Assembly: GCA_905331475.1 (NCBI GenBank)
Contig: CAJNYU010002662.1
Location: 71,874-135,873, forward strand
From: Rotaria socialis
Lineage: Eukaryota; Rotifera; Eurotatoria; Philodinida; Philodinidae
Length of the DNA: 64,000 nucleotides
Direction of reading: 5' to 3'
The translations under genes were made by a program, and so were the position numbers. Under the pieces are notes generated by a model, which saw nothing but the letters and a program-made list of their open reading frames with translations, ran no database searches and had not been told where the DNA came from. Below are positions 1 through 11,864 of the stretch, piece after piece. Positions within the stretch are counted from its first letter, which is position 1; each line of letters begins with the position of its first letter.

Positions 1-1616
1 CATGTAAACGAAAATATTTATATCAATAAAATAAGCATAGAGATCTATCAATAAGATTAAATCTGTTGTTCTTAGATTGTACAGAAATGTTTCGTATCAA
101 ACTTTGTCGAAGTCAATTGTTTTATTTTCGTTGAAGTGCATATAAGTCTCATTGTTTTATTCTTTTTGCTTTCAGAAAATGTTTTAAGCTAGCTCATTTT
201 ATCGCTCCAGTCATTCTTATTCCCAAGGCGTTCAATTCTGTTGTGTTGGTCGTATTCTCGCATTCACTCTCCCTGATCGACGTCACTCGCTTCAATTATA
301 AGTCTTTATTCACTTTATAGACGCATACAACAAGGTTAAATAGGTTTTGATCATCGCACACAAGTGATTTGCATGAAGCTTCTGTGATGTTAGACCTAAA
401 TGCTTATGATTGAAGAGAGCGAGGCACAGACAGAGACAGAGAGAGAGGGAGGGAGGGAGGGAGGGAGAGAGAAAGAAGGAAAATAAGTTTTTTTTAATGA
501 AGAGAATAAGAATTAGCAGTTAACAAACACAAAATGTATGAGATTAGGCATGCTTTCGAACTACGAAGAACATCCTAATGAGAGCGCACAACACAGTGAA
601 ATCTTTATCAGTTGTCAGAACGTTTGATAGGTGTAAATAAAATAGAAGAGAAAAGGTTCTCAAGTTGAGTTGTTTTTTATTATGCCCATCGTTGTCTAAG
701 ATGTCATCATCAGCCAACACATATAACATGTCTGGCTGATAGATAGTTGCTAAAAACCATTCATCGAATAGTTTCGTCACTTATTTATACGCATCGTGGG
801 TAACAATAAAAATATTACACTATTTCAGTTACAGTTCTCCGCCCTCATACTATCGGAATGTAGTCCTTAACAGTCTGTCGAAACATTTCTATCGCTTATA
901 ATGATTACTAGGTTATTATCTTTTCCCCCCTACAATCACTTCTCGATTAAATGTTCTTACTGATTATGATAAAAAAAAAACTATATTTTAATAGATTTTA
1001 TTTATCGTTCTTTTCATAGCTTATCGATTGTTTTCCATTGAAAGCTGTCAATGAAGCATGTGCGAGTGAATGCTGACACATTACTCAAAAAAGGCTCTAG
1101 ATCGAAATTAAATTATGCCGAAACGAGTAAGACGATTTCGACAGCAATTAAGATTTTAAAAAGAATAGATTGTTTTTCGATGAAGTGACGTTCCTCTCAA
1201 CTAATTCAATCGAGCTATTTTGCCTAAAATATTATTTTTATCAATCCTTAACTTTTTTTCTTCTTAAATGAACACAACGATTTTCTTTAGATAGATTATT
1301 AATATAGTTAGATAAAATATGTCACTTCATATGTTTATAACTTGTAGCAAGAAGAAAAATGCTTTTTACATAGTCCGATCTATTTCATTCTTATTCTTTG
1401 AAAATATGTCTTTTGTTCCACGAGAAAAAATATTTATAGAAATTTTGCTTAATACTAAATAATAAAATCTTAATTTTCAAAAGAGTCGCTTGAGCATTTT
1501 TTTCTTCAACATTTCTGTTTCTTAAAAGAAATTTTTATTTTTAGATGTCTGTAAGAAAAAGACAAAAAATAATTTCATCATGTTTATTAATTTAAATCAT
1601 ATTTTTTCGTACATAT
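1..1616. other. Intergenic, AT-rich, no gene seen
   Basis: I see no supported coding region here. The only notable sequence is the purine simple repeat at 429-474. Short open frames on either strand lack coding character and splice partners. The stretch before 1617 presumably holds the promoter of the GPCR gene, but no specific element can be recognised. Confidence 0.5.
429..474. repeat. GA/GGGA purine microsatellite
   Basis: An imperfect GA-rich tract passes into about five GGGA units and then back to GA. It is a simple repeat with no other feature. Confidence 0.9.
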
Positions 1617-3354
1617 ATGACGCCAGTACACAGCAATGAACTAAGCAAACCCGTAAGCGGTTTTCCGCCGCAAGCATCTTATTTGCTATTAAATCCAAAA
1701 ACACGACCCATATTCGCGTCCATCATTGTAATACTGAAAGTTTATCCGGTGCTTCTACTTATTTTGGGTTCATTGGGAAATCTATTATCATTTTGTGTTT
1801 TACTTCGTGCCAATATGAGAAGATATTCAACATTTTGTTATCTAGCTTGTCTTGCTCTCGTTGATCTTGGAGTTATAATAACATTTTGTATTAATTTTAT
1901 CTCGTTATATCATTTTAATAATGATATACAAGATGAGCCATTTGCATGTAATTTATTTGCATTTTGTATTTATTTTCTTCCTCAATATTCATCATGGATA
2001 TTAGTTGCTGTCAGTATTGATCGTGTTATATCAGCAAAGTATCTTCGTTTAGCTAAATCATGGTCAAAACCGAAACATTCAGTTTTAGTTACACTTATAC
2101 TTGGACTTTTTCTTGGAATGTTAAATAGTCATTTTTTTCTTTATGAAAATAATTCAATTAAACAAAGAAACCAACAACGAATGATGCAAAATAATCAAAG
2201 TACTCCCAAAACATTTTTATCAACCGATACATTAGTTAATCGGCATTCAGACGCATTAGAATTACTAAATAGTTTTTCAAGCGAAGGAGCTATCAGTAGT
2301 TCATCAATATCATATGAATCATTTACACCATCATCAACCTATAGAGACACAACAGTTCAACAACAATATGATAGTTATATTACTATGTCAAACGAAGCGA
2401 TGTCATCATTTGACGTTAATATAATTCATTGTTCACTTGAAAGTTCTCATGAACATGCAAAGCTTCATTTTTATTGGGTTTGGATAGATCTTCTTATGAA
2501 TGTTTTCTTACCATTTACAGGTAAATAATGATAAAAGAAAATTCAAATAGAGAAAAAAAGACGAATCATAAAATCATATTTTTATTTTTAAAGCTATGAT
2601 TGCTTGTACAATAATAATAATTTTAACACTTGTCCGTTCATCTAACCGATCTGGTTCAACTTCTGTTCGTCGCTCACGTCGTCGTCGTAATATATCTGTA
2701 ATGTTAATTACTATTAATCTTGTTTTTATTAGTTTAACAGCACCAATAGTTATATTTTTAAGCATATACACACATTTAAACGGTGAACAAAATAATTATC
2801 GTCAAGTAGTTTTAATCTTGATTAAAATCTTTTGTATTATTTTAATGAATCTAAATCACTCAGTTAATATTATTATTTACTCAGTAACGGCAAAAGAATT
2901 TCGCTCTGAAACGAAGAATTTCCTACATGCATTACTTTATTGTTGTATTGGTAAACCAACCAGCCCAATTGATTTTGCACATACGCATCATGACGGAACA
3001 TTTATTTCACGTTTAACACGTTTAAGAATTAATTTATTTAAATGTTGTCGTGTTAAAATAAATTCAAACTCAACGAATACAACAGATTCAAGTGGTTTAC
3101 CACACACAGCAACAACTGGAACAAATAAAATTTCGTCAAAAAAAGAGTATCGACACGAAAATAAATTCAATAAACGTAAACAACTTGATAAAAATGGAAA
3201 AAAGCCATATTCAGTTATACGCTATAGTGAAACAACTGCATTACAGAAAAGTAATCAACATCTTACGGTACAAGTACAACCCGATCCTACAACATCGACA
3301 TTTGAGCGAGAAGATTTATCATTACATAGTCTATCAAATTTAACTGAGCATTAA
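1617..3354 (+). CDS. Rhodopsin-like (class A) GPCR, two exons
   Basis: A seven-transmembrane receptor predicted at about 554 residues. Exon 1 is 1617-2520. A ~73-nt GTAAAT...AG intron interrupts TM5. Exon 2 starts at about 2594 and the phase joins cleanly to read LPFTAMIACT. Visible landmarks are TM1 with GN (residues ~54-55), TM2 with LALVD (~79-83), the ECL1 cysteine at ~111, DRV for DRY at the end of TM3 (~135-137), and NIIIY in place of NPxxY in TM7, followed by a basic helix-8-like stretch. Extracellular loop 2 is unusually long (~110 residues, Ser/Thr/Gln-rich), with a late cysteine in IIHCS that can pair with C111. The C-tail is long and basic. The NHSVNIIIY end resembles peptide (FMRFamide-like) receptors of lophotrochozoans; the ligand is unknown. 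The start is the first ATG of the open frame; an upstream non-coding exon is possible. Confidence 0.9.
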
Positions 3355-4597
3355 AAATTTATCATGTTAAATTTCTTGTTATTCTGTTTTTATTTTTCTC
3401 TTCGCTACGTTTTTTGCTTTAGCTTCTTTCGCTTGCACATTTGATATGAAACCTCTCCTTGCGCATGCATAAAATACGACAATGGGAACAAAAGAGAAAG
3501 TAGTTTCTATTCAATAATAGAATATTTTATTTGCTGAACATAAAAATCAATAATACGAATGAAATAATAAATAGAAATTCGCGATTGCAATATTCTTATT
3601 TAAAATAATGAACTTAAATCGAGATATTGCTTACAAATATAACAAAGAGAAATCATTTAACGCCTTCTTATATGTAAAGAGATCATTATATATTGAACGA
3701 TAGCTAAATCTAATCGATTATATTTCTGAATGGTTTTCATTTTTTGTTCGATTTAACAGATTCAACGCATAAGAATTATTCATTTTTTTCAAGAAAGAAT
3801 ACACAAAACATAAATTAATGAACACATCGAAGTAGACTAATTAAATTAGTTTATTTTCTATAGAACGAAGAAAAATAATGTCATTTACTGTATATGGATC
3901 TATATTTGCACTTGACCATAGTCATACTTAATAGATAAAGACGTTGATATCAATACTCCAATCATACTAGAAATGTGAATTAAGTTAGAATCGTATTAAG
4001 CAATCTAATTGATACATTAAGAGTTAAATCATCTCTAAAAGATCACGTCACTCTTAATGCACCAATCGCATGGCTTAATTCAACTATAATGTTAATTTAC
4101 TTCTCAATGCCATTGGGGCCTAAATATAAGGTGCGGGTAATGCAAAATTACAGCACCTCTTCTTTTTTTCTTAAACATGTTTCATTCGATTCTTTTTTTC
4201 ATGCTGATCACGGATATCTACTTGATTTTTCGATCTCACAAAACTTTTAGGGAGAAAAACGCAAAATATTAAGAGAATCTAAAAATCGGAAAAAATTGCT
4301 TTTCAACAAGCAACGTTTATTTCTATAGTGTTACACTTTTCGCACTCTCCAATATGACTTTCGATTTTCTCATAGAAAACTGAATCTAGAAACGTTACCC
4401 TACATGACTAAAATAAAAAACGAAGGAAAGAAAGAAAGATGGAATATTCTTTGTAAGTGGGCATTTCTTATATCAATCAAAGTGCACTTGACCATGATAA
4501 CGATATGAATAGAACTAGGATGACTATTAAATAAACACGACTGACAAAAAGGAAGAAAGAGAAACAGCGAACATCCTTTTTCATTCGTCATATCTTA
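3355..4597. other. Intergenic, no gene seen
   Basis: This is AT-rich sequence between the GPCR gene and the left duplication of the LINE fossil. It contains only short shadow frames. No RNA gene or repeat structure was recognised. Confidence 0.5.
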
Positions 4598-6732
4598 TAC
4601 TAGTCAAGTGTCCTTCTTTTTTTAAATTCAGTAATAATTTGATTGTGCCTTGAATGGTTCACTTACATATAAAAATGAATGAAGAAAAAGTAAACTAAAG
4701 AGACAACTTGTTTTTTTACAAGACACGTTTCATAAAAAGCTGGTTGACTTCCAGTGATAAGAGTCTTTCTCCCTGAGATGAACGAAATTCATTTATAGAT
4801 AAGAAAAAGATTAACAAAAAAAGTGACACATAGTTATAACATGTAACACAAAAAGATAGAGTAGTGTAGAAAATGTGGTGATAACCGAAATTTCAATTTG
4901 AATAGAATATCCTGTATTTCTTTATTTTGGAATATGTAAAAGTGGAAGATTCATATGTTTATGTTATGTGCTTATTACATAGGAAATATTTATAAACAAA
5001 TAAGTTGCGGAGATTAGTATCACTTTTGAAATAGCTTAGCCATTCCTCGTGTATCCTTTCGAAGGATTTCAATTCATCTAATGAGTGCTGAGCTCTCTTG
5101 ATAAGTCTGTTTGGAAAAGTACTACGCTTATTGAATCCCATACTTTTAAACCAACTTATATCTGCAGATGTTATTATTTCATAGGCCCGGCATGTCTGTT
5201 GAAATATTAGAGCATCTGGTGATCTTTCTAGACGTATACTGAACTTCGTCCAGTACGAATATAGATGGTCAAGAAGAGATTTTTCTTGACTTAGTATTAG
5301 AATTGTTTCATCTCCCCATTTCTGTAGTGAATAGACAATTCTTACACCTGGACAATACACGTGTTCGGTATATCTTCTTTGCTTATCCGAATAGAAAAAT
5401 CAAGTTGAAAATAGCCGGAGAAAGTTAGGCATGGCAAACGCTGAGAAAATTTGTTTTCTCATTTTATTATTGTTTCTAGGTATTGTATGAAACATGGTTT
5501 TCATTCCTTGATATACTTTTCTTATTTTTCTTTTTCTATCACTAATAAAGAAGTTCCAGCCTAATATTGTTGCAATTGTTACACCTAGGTATTTAAAACT
5601 CTTTACATATTCTATGGATTGACCTCTATATTCAATTTTAGGTTTTGCTGGTGCAACTACACTACAGTAGTGCTTTGGTTTTCACAGTGTTTACTGGGAG
5701 AATATTGTCATCTGCAAAATTTCTTAAGTTTTCGAGAGCGAGTTTAGCACGTACTTCTAATTCTATTATATGCCTTGAAAAACGCTTTTCAAAATCACTT
5801 GATATATGGATGGCGAAGTCATCAACAAACATATGAGATGATATAGAGAAAAATAAGGAAGGTAGCAAATGTACATGTAATCTAAAAGTGTAACCGCTAG
5901 TACTGATCCTTGTGGTGCTTCTACATGCATTTGAATGATCCGTGAATTTGCTTCGCCGTGATGTATTGTTAGAGTACGCTCTTGTCACCAATTATATATC
6001 CACTTAAGCAATGGAACTAGTATCTCTAGGTTTTTTTAATTAGAAATCATAGCTGGATACCACATTTTACCGAAAGCACTTAAAAAGTCTACAAATAATA
6101 CTAATGCAGCTCTATTGCAAGCTGCTATCGTCAGTCTTAAATCCTCAACTAGGGACAATATTCTTGTCTGTAACCTCCTGCCAGCGGTAAATCCACTCTG
6201 TTCATCAGTATATATACGTATATATTGTTATCGTTGCACCACGATAACAGTCGCTGATGAATAATTCTTTCAAACCATTTTCCTATATTAGGTAGAAGTG
6301 AAATCAGACGTATTTTGTTGACTGAAGGAAATAAGCCTTCCTTAGATAAACATATGACTTTTGCATGTTTAACTATCTTGAAGCAGGCTCCTTCTTCTAC
6401 GCATTAATTAGATAAAATAGTGATAATAGCTATGAATTGAGGAGGCAAATTTTTGAGTAACAATGCAGAAGTATTTGCACTATCCGTCGATTTTTTAGGA
6501 CGAAATTTTTTCCATTCTTTTAAAACTTCTTGAAATTTAATTTCTTCAAGAGGTAGATTAGGTAAAGAAGCTATTTTCTGATATGTATTTATTGAATGAA
6601 GATGCATAGGATTGTTACTATTGTAATTACTTAGGAGCAGCAAAATGCTTTTCATAGTAGTCTGCTAGCATATCCACAATTTTTTCGGGATTGGTTTCTT
6701 TTACATTATTATCAGTACTAGTCAAGTGTCCT
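4598..6732 (-). mobile_element. 5'-truncated non-LTR (LINE) retrotransposon with 17-bp target-site duplications
   Basis: The 17-mer TACTAGTCAAGTGTCCT occurs perfectly at 4598-4614 and 6716-6732, bracketing about 2.1 kb of reverse-transcriptase-derived sequence read on the minus strand. Directly inside the left copy lies a T-rich run (TTCTTTTTTTAAATTC), which is an A-rich tail in the element's own orientation and abuts the duplication. This is the expected signature of target-primed reverse transcription. The right end starts inside the coding region, so the copy is 5'-truncated; no endonuclease domain is present. Confidence 0.85.
4959..6655 (-). pseudogene. LINE reverse transcriptase, decayed
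   Basis: Broken minus-strand frames together spell an RT domain. The N-terminal fingers region is at 6404-6655, with RPKKSTDSANTSALLLKNLP. It is followed by a stretch with SVNKIRLISLLPNIGKWFER and DEQSGFTAGR (~6180-6330). Palm motif A reads LFVDFLSAF near 6070-6110. The catalytic motif appears as FVDD at 5809-5832, a change from the usual F/YADD. A NT-K-TK thumb motif ends near 5662, and a C-terminal frame covers 4959-5360. In-frame stops near 6037 and 5988, another near 5400, and at least one frameshift near 5870-5900 make it non-functional. The clade cannot be fixed by eye; bdelloids carry several LINE groups. Confidence 0.85.
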
Positions 6733-7178
6733 CGACCATAACACTGTAGAACAAAGAAAATGATTTTGAATAACCGAATGAAACTGAAAATAAATTGATT
6801 CGCTTTGATTCGACTTCTTTTCTAGAAGTATCATTCGATTCGGGAGTTTCGAAGTTCCATTCGGAGTCGGTTCGATTCGATTTCGGTCTCTGCTACATAT
6901 GCGGCAAACAAATGTTTTATTCTATAGTGACCTTGTATAATTATAATTAATGGTTTCTTTATTTAATTCTTTTTTGGGATTTTTTTTAAAACTATTTCAT
7001 TTTTGTTTTCGGAATGAAACGTGTTATTGAGTCCAAATTTTACATGAAACATTTCGATACTTCACGTCATGTCAGACATTAATCAATCAAACAAGTAAAA
7101 TAAATGGCCTTTCAATATAGATAATAATTATATTATCCGATAGTATGTGTCATATTGGATGTGCCAAAACATATATTA

Positions 7179-7179
<1 letters not shown>
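6733..7179. other. Intergenic, no gene seen
   Basis: AT-rich sequence. An imperfect run of GATTCGATT-like words lies around 6790-6890, but no element could be defined. Confidence 0.4.
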
Positions 7180-7252
<73 letters not shown>

Positions 7253-7938
7253 NNNNNNNNNNNNNNNNNNNNNNNNNNNNNNNNNNNNNNNNNNNNNNNN
7301 NNNNNNNNNNNNNNNNNNNNNNNNNNNNNNNNNNNNNNNNNNNNNNNNNNNNNNNNNNNNNNNNNNNNNNNNNNNNNNNNNNNNNNNNNNNNNNNNNNNN
7401 NNNNNNNNNNNNNNNNNNNNNNNNNNNNNNNNNNNNNNNNNNNNNNNNNNNNNNNNNNNNNNNNNNNNNNNNNNNNNNNNNNNNNNNNNNNNNNNNNNNN
7501 NNNNNNNNNNNNNNNNNNNNNNNNNNNNNNNNNNNNNNNNNNNNNNNNNNNNNNNNNNNNNNNNNNNNNNNNNNNNNNNNNNNNNNNNNNNNNNNNNNNN
7601 NNNNNNNNNNNNNNNNNNNNNNNNNNNNNNNNNNNNNNNNNNNNNNNNNNNNNNNNNNNNNNNNNNNNNNNNNNNNNNNNNNNNNNNNNNNNNNNNNNNN
7701 NNNNNNNNNNNNNNNNNNNNNNNNNNNNNNNNNNNNNNNNNNNNNNNNNNNNNNNNNNNNNNNNNNNNNNNNNNNNNNNNNNNNNNNNNNNNNNNNNNNN
7801 NNNNNNNNNNNNNNNNNNNNNNNNNNNNNNNNNNNNNNNNNNNNNNNNNNNNNNNNNNNNNNNNNNNNNNNNNNNNNNNNNNNNNNNNNNNNNNNNNNNN
7901 NNNNNNNNNNNNNNNNNNNNNNGCGGGGGCCCCCCCGC
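7180..7938. other. Poly(G) tract, 670-base assembly gap, G/C palindrome
   Basis: About 73 consecutive G (7180-7252) run straight into 670 N (7253-7922). The gap exits into GCGGGGGCCCCCCCGC, a near-perfect palindrome. Open frames crossing this block are artefacts of Gly/Pro runs and X. Either a real homopolymer/hairpin stopped the assembly or the G run is an artefact at a contig end. Confidence 0.95.
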
Positions 7939-10900
7939 TAATCATCGTTTTCTAAGTGAGAAAAAATTTTCGATAGACCTATTAACCATTCGACAAATAA
8001 AATATTTTTTATCAAATAAACAGAAGATTTTAATTCTACTTTGCGACTAGATGAATCACTCGTACTACAATTAAAGTGCATCATGATTAACAGAAGTTTA
8101 TTTGCTAAAAATAAATGAGAATTTGTCATGTTTATTATCTCAATTCTCAGCCAATAGTAAACCGAAACATGTTGCCCTGTATAGACTTGGAAAAGAAATA
8201 ATTACAAGACAAAAAAAAGTGACTAAGCTTATAGCGTCTGACAAATAAAATCTTTCATAATACAGAAATCTCAGCAACGCAATATGTCAAATATCTGTAA
8301 GATAATCTATACTGACATCATAAAAAAAGAGATTCGGCATTATATTCTATTAAAACAGTAAATATTTTTTTTAATAGAGAATAGTCGGATCATATAAAAG
8401 TAGTGGACAAAAAAGAAAACTATCTGTCGTAGTCATTCATTAGATTTGATCAAAATTTTCGTCTAGAGCAATTTTTAAATGATTAGAAAGATAGTAGTTA
8501 TCTTATCAGAATTAGTTTGTAATACTGAACTTTTAATCTTACAAATGCATTGATCAAATTCTTTAGAATTCGAAATTTTAGTCCAAAGTTTTCGTAAGAT
8601 GCACTAAAAGAAAAGCAATGATATTCTAAATTGATAAAAAATAGTTTTTTTATCTGTAGTATATTGAACAAACTAAATAATGGCAATAATAGGAATGATA
8701 TTGTAAATTATTCGAATATTTGACTTGAATATCTTGGAATTCATTAAAATATCTCATTCAGACATCTATTGAAAATAAATTTTTCGTTTTCATATTGATC
8801 TAATAGCTAATTACTTGAATATTTCTTTTTCTTTCGAGTCTACAATCTATGAGTCGTATCAAAATCTAATAAAAATGTACGAAACAAATGAATGTATGGT
8901 GCCATATTTCTATGCATATCTGTTTTTTTTGCATCATCACTCGAGACCCGTTTTTATTGATGAAAAATTATGGTATATTTTAAATTGGTATGAACTATTT
9001 TTGAATATTAATAATTACGAGTACTGACGTAGAGCTGACATAAAACCTTCTAAAAATGGAGCTTGCTTAATAAGAAGCAACGTATTAAATTAAATTCTAT
9101 TCTTAGAGCAGTTATCTCATTTAATTGAGGCAATTATTTCCCAACAGTCACTAACGAGAGAGAAAGATCGTTAAGCGTTATGAACTTCATTTTTAATGAA
9201 GGGTAATACGATCATGGAAAGTTTTGAAGTTTTTTATATCTCCAAAATGAAACATTAATAAAATAGAAGGCAATTATTCTGCTATATGCTTGATTGTAGA
9301 AAACAGAGAATGTTACATGCTTCTTATTTATCATTGTCGCAAATGCACATATAGATGAAACAATAAATTCTTATTTTTTTTAATATCATCTCAAATTGGA
9401 TCGAAATTCTTTCAACAGTATCTTCTTGTCGACTGAAATACTTCATGTATTTTAAACCAAAATCTATGAAAATCAATATGAAAAGATTATTTACACAAGC
9501 TCATTTTAAAATATTGCTTTTGGAATGATTTAATGGTTTAAGAAAATCAAAATTTCCAAGTACAGACATTTTCAATGTCCAGTATACTTATATTAACATA
9601 TTGATAGTTACTCAGAAAACAACAAACTATTTCTAAGATTCAGTACGAAGTGATTTTAGTCAGTAAAACAAATTACAGTTATTTGTCATCTTATCTAGAT
9701 CATTATAATTAAACGAATTGAGTCTCCGTAATCTAGAAGAAAAAGCTATCATATTTGATCATGAACTTATCTTTCTTCGTTTCAGTATATGTTTTATCTT
9801 GTTCTCTCTGTAAGACTAATGAGTCCCAATATGATGACGTATATGCCCAGTAAAAGATGATGAATTGAAAGACAACTCATCGTCGACCACTCGGGTGGTA
9901 AAGAGTGTGAAAAGAATCATTGCATTGATATCTATAAGTTCTTCAGAAGCAGAAAAAGACAGTTATTCTGTCTCATTAATCATAGTTTTTACATAGAAAA
10001 GTTTTCAAAAAACAACTTCAAAAAAGATTATTTTAAAGATCTAGAAAACGAGTTGCTATTAACAAAAATAAATTCCAACTGAAATTGTTTTTAATTAGGT
10101 ACAAAATTACGAAATGATTCTGCTAAATTTAACAATAACTTCGAATTATCATTTACATTAATAATGCATAGTATTAAAAATAAGATATTTTTATTAGACA
10201 AAATATTGAATGTAACTTAGCTATATTATAATGTTTTGTACCAATCCAATTTTCTACGATAAAATCCCAAACTTATTTTCAAAAGTATTGTGATGAACAA
10301 ATGAGACGTTGTTTCAATTTTTTCTACTGATAAATTTCAAGAGACAAGAGTAGTTCGTTCAGTATTAGTTTCAATCGGTTTCAATCTTTCACTGCTTGTT
10401 GCACTCGAAACTGCCGAAGACTCAAATGTTCCTGTCTAAGTTTTTGTGGCGTACTTGCACCAACTCATTCGTGGTCTCGTCCTAATTAATATGGATACAT
10501 CTACATAACAAGGCGTAAGAGAGCATATAAATAATGATTAATGCCATCACAGAGGATCCGGCTTGTTTTCAAAACTACGTTCACTTTCATGACTTATAAA
10601 TATCACATCTTCTCTGTTTAAAGCTTACTAAAATAAATTGAGATTCAATCGAGAATACTTGCTGCTTTTGCAAGTTTTTCGACTAAACGAAACTGAGCAA
10701 AGTTTAATAATTATAAAAATATCGGATCAGCTTTTATTTTCGTGATTCTTTTTCAACTTAAAAAGAGGTCATTGTCTGGATCCTAATTTCGACTATACAC
10801 AACTCCTTTTTTAAAGATTTCAAAAACGTGCACATCACGTTGTAATCATCATTTTAATTGTTTGTAATTTCACACTGTAATTTAGATAAAACAGTCAAAG

Positions 10901-11317
10901 GTTCGTCTTCTGGTGAAAAACAAAACTTATTTATTTCCTGTTATTTTGTTAATATGGCCGGTGAACTGTCTCGACGGGAAGTTTTCTATTGTGGTTAAGA
11001 ATTCACTTGTTTTTTTGAGCATCGAATAAGAACACACGTATACTACGTCAGAGTTACATTTGTGGTCGAGTTTATTTTTTATCATTTAATTAAGTACTGA
11101 ATAATATAAGAAGTACACAGCTCTCTAAAATGATATTGTTCAACTTACTAATATTTAGAAATGTGATTTTAGGTATCAATGAGAATCTTCTCTTAATTCA
11201 TATATTCAATGGACTAATTATTCAAACAATCCTTATCTTATATGTCCCATTTAATCACATAGTTTTCTTGGATCATCTTATCCTAATTTAAAATTTCCTT
11301 ATAAGAAAAATGTATTA
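7939..11317. other. Long intergenic stretch, no gene seen
   Basis: AT-rich DNA with only short, low-complexity open frames on both strands. No protein family, tRNA or clear repeat was recognised apart from the segment at 10945-10997, which recurs inverted at 11618-11670. Confidence 0.5.
10945..10997 (+). repeat. 53-bp segment, exact inverted copy at 11618-11670
   Basis: The segment (starting TTTGTTAATATGGCCGG and ending TCTATTGTGGTTA) is identical to the reverse complement of 11618-11670. It is GC-richer than its surroundings. The two copies are about 620 bp apart, and only the second lies inside the hAT-type MITE, so the pair are not that element's termini. Confidence 0.9.
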
Positions 11318-11557
11318 GATACTACTAGAGGTGTCAGCCGTACGGCTGAGCCGCCACAGCAGCCGATTTTTCAATAATATCAGCCGCCGCAGCCACCAAA
11401 TTAGGAATTAGTACAGCTTCGCTGACGTCCATTTTCGCCAACTCCAACTTCGCCGAATATAATTTTCGCCGAAAAATATCGAATCAAATTTGATCCATTC
11501 TAGATATAGAATTTTATCCGAACTAACTACTTTAATAGTGACTTGATTAATTAACCC

Positions 11558-11622
11558 CATCTGACTTGGTAACCATCTGAGTTGGTAACCAACTGACTTG
11601 GTAACTAACTGACTTCGTAACC
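11558..11622 (+). repeat. Tandem repeat, ~16-bp unit, four copies
   Basis: Four consecutive units of the form CTGACTTGGTAACCA with one or two substitutions each lie inside the MITE, just before the 53-bp inverted-copy segment. Confidence 0.85.
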
Positions 11623-11670
11623 ACAATAGAAAACTTCCCGTCGAGACAGTTCACCGGCCATATTAACAAA
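11618..11670 (-). repeat. 53-bp segment, exact inverted copy of 10945-10997
   Basis: This is the reverse complement of 10945-10997 without mismatch. It ends one base before the isolated N at 11671. It may be the end of an unidentified repeat family or mark an assembly join. Confidence 0.9.
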
Positions 11671-11864
11671 NCTTTTAATTTTCGTCAGTGAATTTTTAAC
11701 TGAGCCGCCGACGCCGCCGCTGTGAAAAAAATTTTAAGAATTTGTAGCAGCCGCCGCTGAAGACATTACTCATTCAAATAACGAGCCGCTGAAAATCTTC
11801 AAAAATTGAAAATTGTTGCCTGCCTTCGCCGTTCAACCCTTCGGCTGACACCTCTAGATACTAC

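Larger units (their letters stand above)
11326..11856. mobile_element. Non-autonomous hAT-type MITE, 531 bp, 8-bp TSD
   Basis: Perfect 15-bp terminal inverted repeats (TAGAGGTGTCAGCCG) are flanked on both sides by the direct repeat GATACTAC (11318-11325 and 11857-11864). An 8-bp duplication plus a TAGAGGTG-type terminus is diagnostic of the hAT superfamily. The subterminal parts are rich in AGCCGCCGC-like words on both sides. There is no transposase. The middle (about 11400-11670) looks like inserted sequence: a 16-bp tandem repeat, the 53-bp inverted-copy segment, and a single N at 11671. Confidence 0.9.

Noticed and set aside
7133..8050. Long open frames on both strands across the gap
   Set aside because: They consist of Gly or Pro runs from the G tract plus undefined residues from N; there is no coding evidence.
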